Assembly (NCBI RefSeq): GCF_001955655.1
Contig: NZ_MSPW01000007.1
Location: forward strand, 62,001-126,000
DNA length: 64,000 nucleotides
Reading direction: 5' to 3'
Origin: Viridibacillus arenosi
GTDB taxonomy: Bacteria > Bacillota > Bacilli > Bacillales_A > Planococcaceae
The notes beneath the pieces were generated by a model. The model saw nothing but the letters and a program-made list of their open reading frames with translations, did not search any database and was not told the origin of the DNA. The first letter of the stretch is position 1, and each line of letters begins with the position of its first letter. Shown here piece by piece: positions 34,999-43,584 of this stretch. A program made the translations under genes and the position numbers.

Positions 34999-36051
34999 AT
35001 GGAACTACAAGAGTTGTACGATGTGACGATAATTGGTGGAGGACCAGCAGGATTATATTCAACTTTTTATAGTGGATTACGTGAAATGAAAACGAAAATC
35101 ATTGAATATCAACCTTATTTAGGTGGTAAATTGCACGTTTATCCAGAAAAAATGATATGGGATGTAGGGGGACATAAGCCGCTACCAGGAGAGCAATTGA
35201 TTGAGCAATTAGTCGAACAAGGATTAACGTTTAATCCAACTGTTGTGTTAAATGAAAAAGTAGAATCCATTGTAAAAAATGATGGAAACCTTTTTGAGTT
35301 AACGACAGCTTCAGGAAATAAGCATTACTCCAAAACCATAATAGTTGCCGTTGGAAGTGGTATCTTGAATCCAACGAAAATTCAACTTGAAGGTGCAGAT
35401 AAATTTGAAGTATCGAACTTGAACTACACTGTAAAATCTATTCAACGCTTCAAAGATAAAACGGTCATCATTTCTGGCGGCGGTAATTCAGCAATTGACT
35501 GGGCAAATGAATTAGAGCCAATAGCGAAAAAGGTGTATTTAACGTATCGAAAAGATCAACTAAATGGGCATGAATCCCAAGTGAATCACTTATTAGAAAG
35601 CTCGGTTACATCTTTTTTTAACACATCTATTACAAAATTTATCGCTAGTGAAAATCGAGAAATAATTGAGAAAGTCGAATTAACAAATCATCAAAGTAAT
35701 GAAGTAGAGTATGTAGAAATTGATGAAGTCATTATTAATCATGGTTTTGAACAAGATGCGTCTTTACTTCAAAATAGTGAAGTTGAAATTGATATTGCGG
35801 AAAACTTTTATATTGAAAGCAACTCTTCGGGCGAATCATCAGTACCAGGTCTATATGCCGCAGGTGATATTGTAAAATATGAAGGGAAAGTGAATTTAAT
35901 TGCTGGCGCATTCCAAGATGCAGCAAATGCAGTAAATAAGGCTAAAAAATATATTGAACCTGAGGCAAATGGATTTGGAATGGTTTCCTCTCACAACGAG
36001 TTGTTTAAAAAACGTAATCGGAAGTTAATTTCAAAAATGATGGAATGTTAA
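34999..36051 (+). CDS. Ferredoxin/flavodoxin--NADP reductase type 2 (YcgT/IruO-like)
   Basis: 350-residue FAD/NAD(P)H pyridine-nucleotide-disulfide-type oxidoreductase: FAD motif GGGPAGLYSTFY, NADPH motif SGGGNSAIDWA and C-terminal LYAAGDI with the FAD-contacting Asp. No CxxC pair, so not a thioredoxin reductase. Relatives are B. subtilis YumC/YcgT and staphylococcal IruO, which gives electrons for siderophore-iron release or heme breakdown. The position opposite a siderophore importer with shared Fur-like sites supports that role here. Start ATG with TAGGAG upstream. Confidence 0.87.
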   Translation: MELQELYDVTIIGGGPAGLYSTFYSGLREMKTKIIEYQPYLGGKLHVYPEKMIWDVGGHKPLPGEQLIEQLVEQGLTFNPTVVLNEKVESIVKNDGNLFELTTASGNKHYSKTIIVAVGSGILNPTKIQLEGADKFEVSNLNYTVKSIQRFKDKTVIISGGGNSAIDWANELEPIAKKVYLTYRKDQLNGHESQVNHLLESSVTSFFNTSITKFIASENREIIEKVELTNHQSNEVEYVEIDEVIINHGFEQDASLLQNSEVEIDIAENFYIESNSSGESSVPGLYAAGDIVKYEGKVNLIAGAFQDAANAVNKAKKYIEPEANGFGMVSSHNELFKKRNRKLISKMMEC

Positions 36052-36114
36052 AGTGTTTTGGTAATGTAATGATTAGTACTACTAGCTAACCGTTTATCTA
36101 GAGTTAAAATAATG

Positions 36115-36161
36115 AAGCCCGATAAAGCCAGTGCATCAACTGACTGCTTAATCGGGTTTTT
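36115..36161 (+). terminator. Terminator after the reductase gene
   Basis: AGCCCGAT-type arm ending 36123 pairs with ATCGGG (36151-36156), with extra pairing inside the loop (CAGT/ACTG) and a T-run to 36161. Confidence 0.7.
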
Positions 36162-36606
36162 ATTATTTATTAAAAGCAAACTAATCAAAAAATTAATTTA
36201 AATTGAAGTAACAATACTTATATATGAAGGTATTACCTCAACCATAAAAGACCAATCTAACTGTATAAACAGTCATCTTACGCTTAATTGAATAATTAGA
36301 ACGAAGTAATATAGTTCTTTAACTTTTTCAATTCATTCCCCTAATTAATTTGGAGTTGCCTTTAATATCTTTGGTGAAAAATGTTAAGAATTCAACCATT
36401 ATAGTAGAAAACAACTTAAGTCCTCATATTGATCACATTATTTGTGTAACTTAAAGATCATTTTCTTAATAAAAGAAGAGCATTAAGTAAATGTTTTTCC
36501 TTGTAAATAGAACAATGGTAAAATGGCGTAGTGATTGCGTTTTCATAAAATAGAGATTTTTAAGCAAATTCATTTTTATTGGGTAATTTATTTTAGGAGA
36601 GTTCTA
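36162..36606. other. Gene-free spacer before the GlnK-like kinase
   Basis: About 445 bp. TGGTAAAAT at 36516-36524 is a possible extended -10 for the kinase operon. Otherwise no supported gene or structure. A frame open from 36535 has no ribosome binding site. Confidence 0.35.
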
Positions 36607-37875
36607 ATGATCAATTTAAGTGCTAAATGGAGAAAGTCCGAGCTGATATGGATAATTCTCATCGCTATTTTGACAGCTATTAGCAGTGAGATAAAAGTGG
36701 CACCTTTCTATGGGGAAAATTTTCGATTTGGTCTTGGGAGCATTATGTTCCTTTTACTTATATTAATTCGACCGCCTTATGCAATTATAAGAGCTGGGAT
36801 TGTTACGGGGTTAACGGTAGTTTTATTCCGAATTATGAATGATGTAGCGTTTAATTTGTTTGATATTACGGAAAGCCTAAAGCAAAATGCTCCTGCCTTT
36901 ATTTATTACTTTATTTTTTCTAGTGGTTTTCGAATATTTGGCGTTGAAAAATATCAAGATAAACCATTACGCTTAGGTATATATGCGACATTACTTGAAA
37001 TTATAGGGAATAGTGTAGAACATATCATTCGCTCTTCCTTAATAGCTGAAACGAGTATTGATTTATATGATTTGGGGCTATTAAGTGCAGTTGCTTTATT
37101 GAGAAGCTTTTTTGTCGTAGGTTTATATAGTTCAGTCGTTATTTCAGAGCAACATAAACGATTAGAGGAAGAGCTAACGGTAGACTCAGGTTTATATGTA
37201 GAGACGTTGTATTTGCAAAAATCAATGAATCATATAGAGAAAATTACAGCTTCTAGCTATGATCTATATCGTAAATTAAAGGATATTGAGCAAAGAGAGC
37301 TGAGTGTGAAGGCTTTGCATATTGCCCAGGAAATTCATGAAGTTAAGAAAGATGCTCAGCGTATATTCTCGGGTTTATCAAACATCACGCTTCAAAAAAC
37401 AAATGATGTTTATTTTTTATCGAATTTATTTGATTTCGTTACAACGGCTAATAAGAAATATAGTGAGCTATTAGGTAAACAAATTGTTTTTCATGTGAAA
37501 GTATCCACCGATTTTGAAACGAATCAACAAATTCCGTTACTAGCTATGCTCAATAATCTTGTAGCAAATGCTGTTGAGGCCATTGATGATGATGGTGAAA
37601 TTTCAATTGAGGTGACTGATATAGAAAAGAAGACATGCTTTAAAGTAAGTGATTCTGGCAAGGGTATATCTAAAGAGGATTTAGATATTATTTTTGAGCC
37701 TGGCTTTACAACGAAATACAATAAGCAAGGTGTTGCAGCAACTGGGATTGGCTTATCTCACGTACGCGAAATTGTACAAATGCTTGAAGGGGATATTTCT
37801 GTTAGAAATCTTGAGAGTGGCTTGATTTTTAGAATCGAAATACCAACGAAGAATATTCGAAAGAGAGTTGAATAA
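36607..37875 (+). CDS. GlnK-like sensor histidine kinase
   Basis: 422 residues: about six transmembrane segments in the first 190 residues, a coiled linker, a SpoOB-type His region (HIAQEIHEVKKDAQRIFSGL) and an ATPase domain (NNLVANAVEAI, DSGKGISK, TGIGLSHV). The layout and the partner regulator match B. subtilis GlnK (YcbA)-GlnL (YcbB), which sense glutamine. Start at ATG 36607 with TTAGGAGAG upstream; the frame extends to 36535 without a ribosome binding site. The symporter two genes downstream suggests control of amino-acid/dicarboxylate uptake. Confidence 0.85.
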   Translation: MINLSAKWRKSELIWIILIAILTAISSEIKVAPFYGENFRFGLGSIMFLLLILIRPPYAIIRAGIVTGLTVVLFRIMNDVAFNLFDITESLKQNAPAFIYYFIFSSGFRIFGVEKYQDKPLRLGIYATLLEIIGNSVEHIIRSSLIAETSIDLYDLGLLSAVALLRSFFVVGLYSSVVISEQHKRLEEELTVDSGLYVETLYLQKSMNHIEKITASSYDLYRKLKDIEQRELSVKALHIAQEIHEVKKDAQRIFSGLSNITLQKTNDVYFLSNLFDFVTTANKKYSELLGKQIVFHVKVSTDFETNQQIPLLAMLNNLVANAVEAIDDDGEISIEVTDIEKKTCFKVSDSGKGISKEDLDIIFEPGFTTKYNKQGVAATGIGLSHVREIVQMLEGDISVRNLESGLIFRIEIPTKNIRKRVE

Positions 37876-37877
37876 TC

Positions 37878-38774
37878 CTGCGTTATTTTATAGTAGATGA
37901 TGATGCAGCTAGCCGCCGAATGCTGAAGCAAATAATTATTGAAGGTGATTTGGGGGTAGTAATTGGGGAGGCTGATAGTGGAGAAAGTGCATTGCCACTT
38001 ATTTTATCAAGCCATCCTGATCTTGTATTAATCGATTTATTAATGCCAAACTTAGATGGTATTGAAACAATAGAACAATTGAGAAAACAAGGATTTAAAG
38101 GCCATTTTGTGATGATTTCACAAGTCGTTAATAAGGAAATGGTAGGACAAGCATACGAAAAAGATGTGGAGTTCTTTATCCATAAACCCATCAATCGAGT
38201 GGAAGTGCAAAATGTCTTAAAGAAAACTGCTGAGCGTTTTTTATTAAAACGATCACTGCTCACGATTCGTGAATCTTTAATAAATTTTGAAGAGACCACA
38301 AAAGAAGAGACACATCGAACTATAAGAGATGTTGTGTTATCCATTTTAAATGATATGGGTATTGTAGGAGAAGTAGGAAGTGATGATATTCTATGCATAA
38401 TGGAATTGTTGATCAATCGTAGTGAATCTTCAATGCAATTGCCCGCTTTAAAGGATTTATATGAGGAACTTGCATCTGAAACAAAGACTAACGGTGTTGA
38501 GATAATGAAAGAAAGTAAGGCCATAGAGCAACGCATACGTAGAACGATATTGGCCGCAATGAACAACTTAGCAACTTTAGGTGTTGTAGATTATACAAAC
38601 CCTGAGTTTGAATATTATGCTCCGCGCTACTTTGAGTTCTCAGAAATTCGAACATGTATGCGTTCGATTCAAGAGGATTCTAAAGTGACTAGGAAGATAA
38701 AAGTGAATGTGAAGAAATTCTTACAAGTGTTATATGTAGAGTCTTTAGAGAAGTATCAACATCCACCTAAATAG
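37878..38774 (+). CDS. GlnL (YcbB)-like response regulator, CTG start
   Basis: 298 residues: receiver domain (RYFIVDDD acidic pocket, phospho-acceptor Asp53 in VLIDLLMPNLDG, Lys in FFIHKPINR) and a C-terminal YcbB DNA-binding domain (from about residue 140). No ATG, GTG or TTG exists in frame between the upstream stop (TGA 37869-37871) and ATG 37920, which would delete the first strand and all pocket aspartates. The GlnL family begins MRFFI-x-DDD, aligning the start to CTG 37878, three bases past the kinase stop, behind AAAGAGAG. Non-canonical start is therefore likely. Confidence 0.82.
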   Translation: MRYFIVDDDAASRRMLKQIIIEGDLGVVIGEADSGESALPLILSSHPDLVLIDLLMPNLDGIETIEQLRKQGFKGHFVMISQVVNKEMVGQAYEKDVEFFIHKPINRVEVQNVLKKTAERFLLKRSLLTIRESLINFEETTKEETHRTIRDVVLSILNDMGIVGEVGSDDILCIMELLINRSESSMQLPALKDLYEELASETKTNGVEIMKESKAIEQRIRRTILAAMNNLATLGVVDYTNPEFEYYAPRYFEFSEIRTCMRSIQEDSKVTRKIKVNVKKFLQVLYVESLEKYQHPPK

Positions 38775-38835
38775 GCAAAATAGATAGTGGAAAAACAATA
38801 TAATTTCTTATTTCAAAATTTTTTAATCAAATAAA

Positions 38836-38854
38836 TGTCGGATTCTGTCGGATT
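38836..38854 (+). promoter_or_regulatory. Tandem 9-bp direct repeat, likely regulator binding site for the symporter
   Basis: TGTCGGATT occurs at 38836-38844 and again at 38846-38854: one helical turn apart, same face of DNA. It overlaps the -35 position expected for a TAAAAT -10 at 38868-38873. B. subtilis GlnL also uses direct repeats with a 10-bp period (TTTTGT-N4-TTTTGT), so this is the probable target of the regulator encoded just upstream. Confidence 0.6.
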
Positions 38855-38928
38855 TGATAAGTCGTTATTAAAATGTGAATAAGGCTTTTTCTGTAAAAAG
38901 TAAAACAGAACAAAGGGGTGACTTATTG

Positions 38929-40206
38929 ATGAAGAAAAAATTTAAGATAAGTTTAGCTGTTCAAATATTGATCGGACTTGTTTTAGGTATTACAGTAGGT
39001 GCGATTTTCTACGGCAATCCAAAGGTTGAAACTTATTTACAACCAATTGGTACAATATTCTTGAATATGATCAAAATGATCGTTGTGCCGATTATTGTTT
39101 CTACATTAATTTTAGGTGTTGCTGGAACAGGTGACATGAAACAGCTTGGTAAATTAGGTGCGAAAACGCTTATTTACTTTGAAGTTGTAACAACAATTGC
39201 AATTGTTGTCGGTTTATTGGTTGCGAATATATTCCAACCTGGTGTTGGTGTGGATATGAGTGCTATCACTAAAGGTGATATTTCTCAATATCTTCATACA
39301 ACTGAAGAAGTACAAAGTCATGGTTTCGCTGATACAATTATTAATATTGTTCCAACGAATATCATTGATGCTATGGCTAATACGAACATGTTAGCAATAA
39401 TCTTCTTCTCTGTATTATTTGGGCTTGGTGTAGCTTCTATTGGTGAGAGAGGGAAACCAGTTCTTGCTTTCTTCCAAGGAACAGCAGACGCTATGTTCTG
39501 GGTAACGAACACAGTTATGAAATTTGCTCCTTTTGGTGTATTCGCATTAATCGGGATAACCGTTTCAAAATTTGGTTTAGAGTCATTAATTCCTTTAGGT
39601 AAATTGGCGATTTTAGTTTATGCATCCATGATATTCTTTATAATCGTGATATTAGGTTCAATTGCTAAGCTCGTTGGTATCAATATTTTCCGTTTGCTTA
39701 GAGTATTAAAAGATGAGTTGATTTTAGCATACTCTACTTCAAGCTCTGAAACCGTATTACCAAAAGTAATGCAAAAAATGGAGAAATTCGGTAGTCCAAA
39801 GGATGTCGTATCTTTTGTAATACCTACGGGATATTCATTTAACTTAGATGGTTCTACGCTATACCAAGCGATTGCGGCAATTTTCATTGCTCAAATGTAT
39901 AATGTTCCTTTAACTATTATGGATCAAATTACATTAGTACTTGTATTGATGGTTACTTCTAAAGGTATTGCAGGCGTACCAGGTGTATCTTTTGTTGTAT
40001 TATTAGCGACTCTTGGTACTGTTGGTATTCCACCAGAAGGTTTAGCATTTATTGCTGGTATTGACCGTATTCTTGATATGGCTCGTACAGTGGTAAATGT
40101 AGTTGGTAACTCTCTAGCTACAATTGTTATGTCTAAATGGGAAGGTCGCTTCGATTACGAAAAAGCGGCAACCTACTTTGACAAACCAGAAGATTCAGTA
40201 CAATAA
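38929..40206 (+). CDS. Glutamate/dicarboxylate:cation symporter (DAACS family)
   Basis: 425-residue membrane carrier with eight hydrophobic segments, two re-entrant loops and the family signatures STSSSETVLPKVM (serine-rich loop), PTGYSFNLDGSTLYQ (NMDGT-like) and the late RILDMARTVVNVVGN motif. GltP/GltT/DctA-type; whether glutamate, aspartate or C4 acids are preferred is not certain. Start ATG 38929 with AAGGGGTGA upstream; a longer frame upstream lacks a ribosome binding site. Likely controlled by the adjacent GlnK/GlnL-like pair. Confidence 0.9.
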   Translation: MKKKFKISLAVQILIGLVLGITVGAIFYGNPKVETYLQPIGTIFLNMIKMIVVPIIVSTLILGVAGTGDMKQLGKLGAKTLIYFEVVTTIAIVVGLLVANIFQPGVGVDMSAITKGDISQYLHTTEEVQSHGFADTIINIVPTNIIDAMANTNMLAIIFFSVLFGLGVASIGERGKPVLAFFQGTADAMFWVTNTVMKFAPFGVFALIGITVSKFGLESLIPLGKLAILVYASMIFFIIVILGSIAKLVGINIFRLLRVLKDELILAYSTSSSETVLPKVMQKMEKFGSPKDVVSFVIPTGYSFNLDGSTLYQAIAAIFIAQMYNVPLTIMDQITLVLVLMVTSKGIAGVPGVSFVVLLATLGTVGIPPEGLAFIAGIDRILDMARTVVNVVGNSLATIVMSKWEGRFDYEKAATYFDKPEDSVQ

Positions 40207-40268
40207 ATAGCTTAGTGGAAGAATTATTTTCATTCACTTCTAGGACATTTCTTTAATAAAAAATTATG

Positions 40269-40303
40269 AGCTCCACTAACGGCTATGTTAGTGGAGTTTT
40301 TTT
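40269..40303 (+). terminator. Symporter terminator
   Basis: Perfect 10-bp stem CTCCACTAAC (40271-40280)/GTTAGTGGAG (40287-40296) and seven T. Confidence 0.88.
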
Positions 40304-40414
40304 AATTTTTTACCGCTTTTCAGTTATGTGTTATTTGTTTATGACATCTAGTTGACGTATTGAAATGATATAATGTTTGGAAAACGAAAATATAAGCGAG
40401 TTGGAGGGAATTGT

Positions 40415-41095
40415 ATGGATAAAGTACTCATTGTAGAAGATGAATTTGCGATTAGCCAAGTGCTCAAGGCCTATTTGCAAAAGGTGAATTTTCAAACAGA
40501 GCAGGCCTATAATGGTTCTGATGCAATTAAGAAATTCCATGAATTTAATCCTAATCTCGTGTTATTAGATATTATGCTCCCAGGAAAAAGTGGGTGGGAG
40601 ATCTTAAAGGAAATACGTCAAATAAATACTTGTCCAGTTATCATGTTAACAGCCTTAGGTGAAGTCAATTATCGCCTTGAAGGCCTAAATGAAGGTGCAG
40701 ATGATTACATTACAAAGCCATTTATTGCTGAAGAGGTTGTTGCACGCGTGAAAGCCGTTTTAAGAAGAACACAAGGCGATAAAGCCCCTAAGAGGAAATT
40801 TGGTAGCTTAGAAATTAACTTACAATCACATGATGTACATGTGAATAATCAAGAAATAGATTTAACACCAAGAGATTTATCAGTATTAATGTTTCTAGCA
40901 GAGCATCCAAACAAAACATTTACACGAGATCAATTAATTGAGCAAGTGTGGGGATGGGAATATGATGGTAGCGACCGTGCAGTCGATTTAGCAATAAAGA
41001 GATTACGTAAATCACTACAAAACTGGCCTGCCGAAGACGGGGAAATAAAGACACTTCGTGGATTGGGGTATCAGTTAAGTGTTAAAAAGTCGTAA
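40415..41095 (+). CDS. OmpR/PhoB-family response regulator
   Basis: 226 residues: receiver (VEDEFAIS, phospho-Asp in LVLLDIMLPGKSG, ITKPF) and winged helix (RDQLIEQVWGWEYDGSDRAVDLAIKRLRK). ATG 40415 has TTGGAGGG upstream. The cognate kinase gene overlaps its end by 17 bases. First of six same-strand genes (to 47046); its terminator-separated neighbours may form its regulon. A TATAAT about 45 bp upstream lacks a matching -35, consistent with activated transcription. Confidence 0.9.
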   Translation: MDKVLIVEDEFAISQVLKAYLQKVNFQTEQAYNGSDAIKKFHEFNPNLVLLDIMLPGKSGWEILKEIRQINTCPVIMLTALGEVNYRLEGLNEGADDYITKPFIAEEVVARVKAVLRRTQGDKAPKRKFGSLEINLQSHDVHVNNQEIDLTPRDLSVLMFLAEHPNKTFTRDQLIEQVWGWEYDGSDRAVDLAIKRLRKSLQNWPAEDGEIKTLRGLGYQLSVKKS

Positions 41096-42503
41096 AAAGA
41101 AAAGGGTATCCTTAACGCGATATTGGACTACGCGCTATTTGCTAACTCTATGTATAGGGCTAACAATTATTGCGTTTATATCAGCAATCTGGTTACGTCA
41201 TACAACACTAGTGTATCGATTGGATATGATTGAGTTCATGGCAGAGGAAACGACTCATCGCATTTCAGATAATGTTGATGCAGGAATTCCAAATGGTGAA
41301 AATCCTGGACTATTTAGAGAGCGTGATCGTTTTATGAATATGGATATTAAGCCCGTCATTTATATAGTAGATACTGAAGGCAAAATCATTTCAAGTAATC
41401 GTCCTAAAGGACCGCGAGAGCAAAGTATTCAAGCCGATATTTTATCGTCTAGTGATGAGGTACAGAAACTTACTTATAATGGTACATCAAAAGTTTTTTA
41501 TGCGGTAAAGAAGAAAATTGAAATTGACGATGAACAAGTCGGTTGGGTAGTCATTGTAGAATCGAAGGAGAGCCTTACACATTTAAATCAAGAGTATGGT
41601 CAGCTAGCTATTATGATAGGCAGTTTAGCATTGCTAGGTTTAGGTGCAATTTATTTTTTATCAAGAAGATTAGCTACACCAATTAAAGAGGTTGCCGCCG
41701 CAGCAAAACAAGTACAGCAGGGAGACTATAATATCAAACTTCCTGAAAATTTAAAGGAAGAAGAAGTGTATGAACTTGTTCGTTCGTTTAAAGAGATGGC
41801 AATGCGCTTGGAACAACTTGAGTCAATGCGAACAGAATTATTAGCAGGTGTGACACATGAATTAAAAACACCTGTAACTTCTATTAGTGGTCTGTTACAA
41901 GCCATTCAAGATGGAGTTGTTTCAGGTGATGATGCTCGCGAATTTGTTAAAATGGCGATAAATGAAACATCAAAATTAAAAACAATGGTTGGTGATCTAT
42001 TGGCATTCAACTCATTTGCTGTAAACGCCATTCCTGTAAAATTTGAAGAACTTGAAATTAACCAAATGGTAAAAGACGTAGTTAATCGATGGAGGCTAAT
42101 GCAGGACACTGACGATATCCAGTTAACACTGACTACATTAAAAGAGTTAGTAACGGTGAATATTGATGCTATTCGTTTTCAACAGATTTTCACCAATTTA
42201 TTTACAAATGCTGAACAAGCTATGAAGGGGCAAGGCAATATTAACGTCGTTTTGCATGATGAGAAGGAATCGGTTGTTATTACTGTATCTGATTATGGAC
42301 AAGGTATTCCAAAGGAAGAGCAAGATTTAGTTTTCGAACGCTTCTATCGAGGTGAAAATAAGAAATACGAAGTGCGTGGCTTAGGTCTAGGGCTACCGCT
42401 TAGTAAAATGATGGCGCAGTCCATCCTTGGCGATCTACATCTTGTAGAAAGCTCTGAGAAAGGTACAACATTCAAATTAATAATTCCAAAATCAAATAAA
42501 TGA
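41079..42503 (+). CDS. Sensor histidine kinase with extracellular sensor domain
   Basis: 474 residues: transmembrane helices at about 18-36 and 167-190 flanking an external PAS/Cache-like domain (PVIYIVDTEGKIISSNRP), HAMP (PIKEVAAAAKQVQQGDY), phospho-acceptor His in VTHELKTPVTSISG, and ATPase motifs NLFTNAEQAM, DYGQGI, GLGLGLPLSK. GTG start 41079 lies inside the regulator gene. The signal is unknown; downstream genes make envelope status a fair guess. Confidence 0.9.
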   Translation: MLKSRKKKRVSLTRYWTTRYLLTLCIGLTIIAFISAIWLRHTTLVYRLDMIEFMAEETTHRISDNVDAGIPNGENPGLFRERDRFMNMDIKPVIYIVDTEGKIISSNRPKGPREQSIQADILSSSDEVQKLTYNGTSKVFYAVKKKIEIDDEQVGWVVIVESKESLTHLNQEYGQLAIMIGSLALLGLGAIYFLSRRLATPIKEVAAAAKQVQQGDYNIKLPENLKEEEVYELVRSFKEMAMRLEQLESMRTELLAGVTHELKTPVTSISGLLQAIQDGVVSGDDAREFVKMAINETSKLKTMVGDLLAFNSFAVNAIPVKFEELEINQMVKDVVNRWRLMQDTDDIQLTLTTLKELVTVNIDAIRFQQIFTNLFTNAEQAMKGQGNINVVLHDEKESVVITVSDYGQGIPKEEQDLVFERFYRGENKKYEVRGLGLGLPLSKMMAQSILGDLHLVESSEKGTTFKLIIPKSNK

Positions 42504-42514
42504 TAATGACCAAG

Positions 42515-42552
42515 AAATCCAATTCGATCATAAATTCGAATTGGATTTTTTT
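42515..42552 (+). terminator. Terminator between the kinase and the foldase gene
   Basis: Stem AAATCCAATTCGA/TTCGAATTGGATTT with eight T-rich bases; separates the two-component pair from the next genes, which therefore have their own promoter. Confidence 0.85.
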
Positions 42553-42644
42553 CTTTCATAAATACAAATCCCGACATTTAGCTGACACATTGATTCTGTA
42601 AAGTAGGTTTTGTAAAGAACAGAACATAAGGAAGGATGATATAA

Positions 42645-43562
42645 ATGACAAAAGAAATATCAGAAGATAAGAAGGGGAGGGGTAAGCGCCTCATTCTAGT
42701 TATAGGAATCCCATTAATTTTACTAATGGCGTTAATTACCTACTATTTAACAGTACCAAAAGCAGATAATTACGTCGCTAAAATTAACGGGGAAAAAATA
42801 ACCCAATCAGAGTTAAATAAAGAACTTGTTTCTCAATATGGGACTGACGTGCTTAGTACACTGATCACAAATAAAGTCATTGAGCTAGAAGCCGTCAAGA
42901 AAAAAATTACCGTTTCAGATAAAGAGATTCAGGCGGAGCTAGATGACTTGCAAAATTCTTATGGTGGTAAAGAGGCATTTGAAGCAGCGCTAGAATCTAA
43001 CGCTATGAAATTACAAGATGCAAAGGACAATATTAAGACATATTTAACAACTACAAAATTAATAGAACCAACAATAGATATTACCGAAAAAGAGCTAAAA
43101 ACATATTTTAAAGAAAATAAAGATACTTTTTCTCAAGAAGAGCAAGTACAAGCCAGTCATATATTAGTTGAAGACAAAGAAACAGCAAAAGAGGTAGAGA
43201 AGAAAATTAAAAAAGGTGAAGACTTTGCAGAGCTAGCTAGTGAGTATTCAACTGATACAGCAAGTGCTTCAAATGGGGGTAACCTAGACTATTTTGGAAA
43301 AGGTGTAATGGACGAAAGTTTTGAAAAAGCTGCTTTTTCCATGAAAGTGGATGAAATAAGCGATCCTATTAAAACAGATTATGGCTACCACATTATTAAA
43401 GTTACAGGTAAAAAAGCAGCAAAGGAAGCTACATTTGAAAACTCAAAGGATGATGTAAAAACAGCTTTAATGAACGAAAAAATAAATGCCAACTATTCAA
43501 CATGGTTGTCTTCTTTATATGAAGATTATGAAATCGAGAATGCATTAGCTGATGGAAAATAA
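42645..43562 (+). CDS. PrsA-like parvulin peptidyl-prolyl isomerase, membrane anchored
   Basis: 305 residues: a charged N-terminus, one transmembrane helix (about 16-35) instead of a lipobox, an N-terminal chaperone region (SurA/PrsA_N-like, KINGEKITQSELNKELV) and a parvulin domain (ASHILVEDKETAKEV, GEDFAELASEYSTDTASASNGGNLDYFGKGVM, IKTDYGYHIIKV). Acts outside the membrane to fold secreted proteins. 22 bp upstream of the polyphosphate-polymerase-like gene, so it probably leads the VTC-DUF4956-CotH operon and may fold the secreted part of the CotH protein. Confidence 0.88.
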   Translation: MTKEISEDKKGRGKRLILVIGIPLILLMALITYYLTVPKADNYVAKINGEKITQSELNKELVSQYGTDVLSTLITNKVIELEAVKKKITVSDKEIQAELDDLQNSYGGKEAFEAALESNAMKLQDAKDNIKTYLTTTKLIEPTIDITEKELKTYFKENKDTFSQEEQVQASHILVEDKETAKEVEKKIKKGEDFAELASEYSTDTASASNGGNLDYFGKGVMDESFEKAAFSMKVDEISDPIKTDYGYHIIKVTGKKAAKEATFENSKDDVKTALMNEKINANYSTWLSSLYEDYEIENALADGK

Positions 43563-43584
43563 GTGATAAAGGGAGCAAAAAAAT

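Noticed and set aside
37883-38566. 227-codon minus-strand open frame opposite the GlnL-like regulator
   Set aside because: Antisense shadow of a well-supported gene; serine-rich nonsense composition, no ribosome binding site.
40352-40374. TTGACG-TATAAT as promoter of the second two-component pair
   Set aside because: The spacing is only about 11 bp, too short for a SigA promoter.
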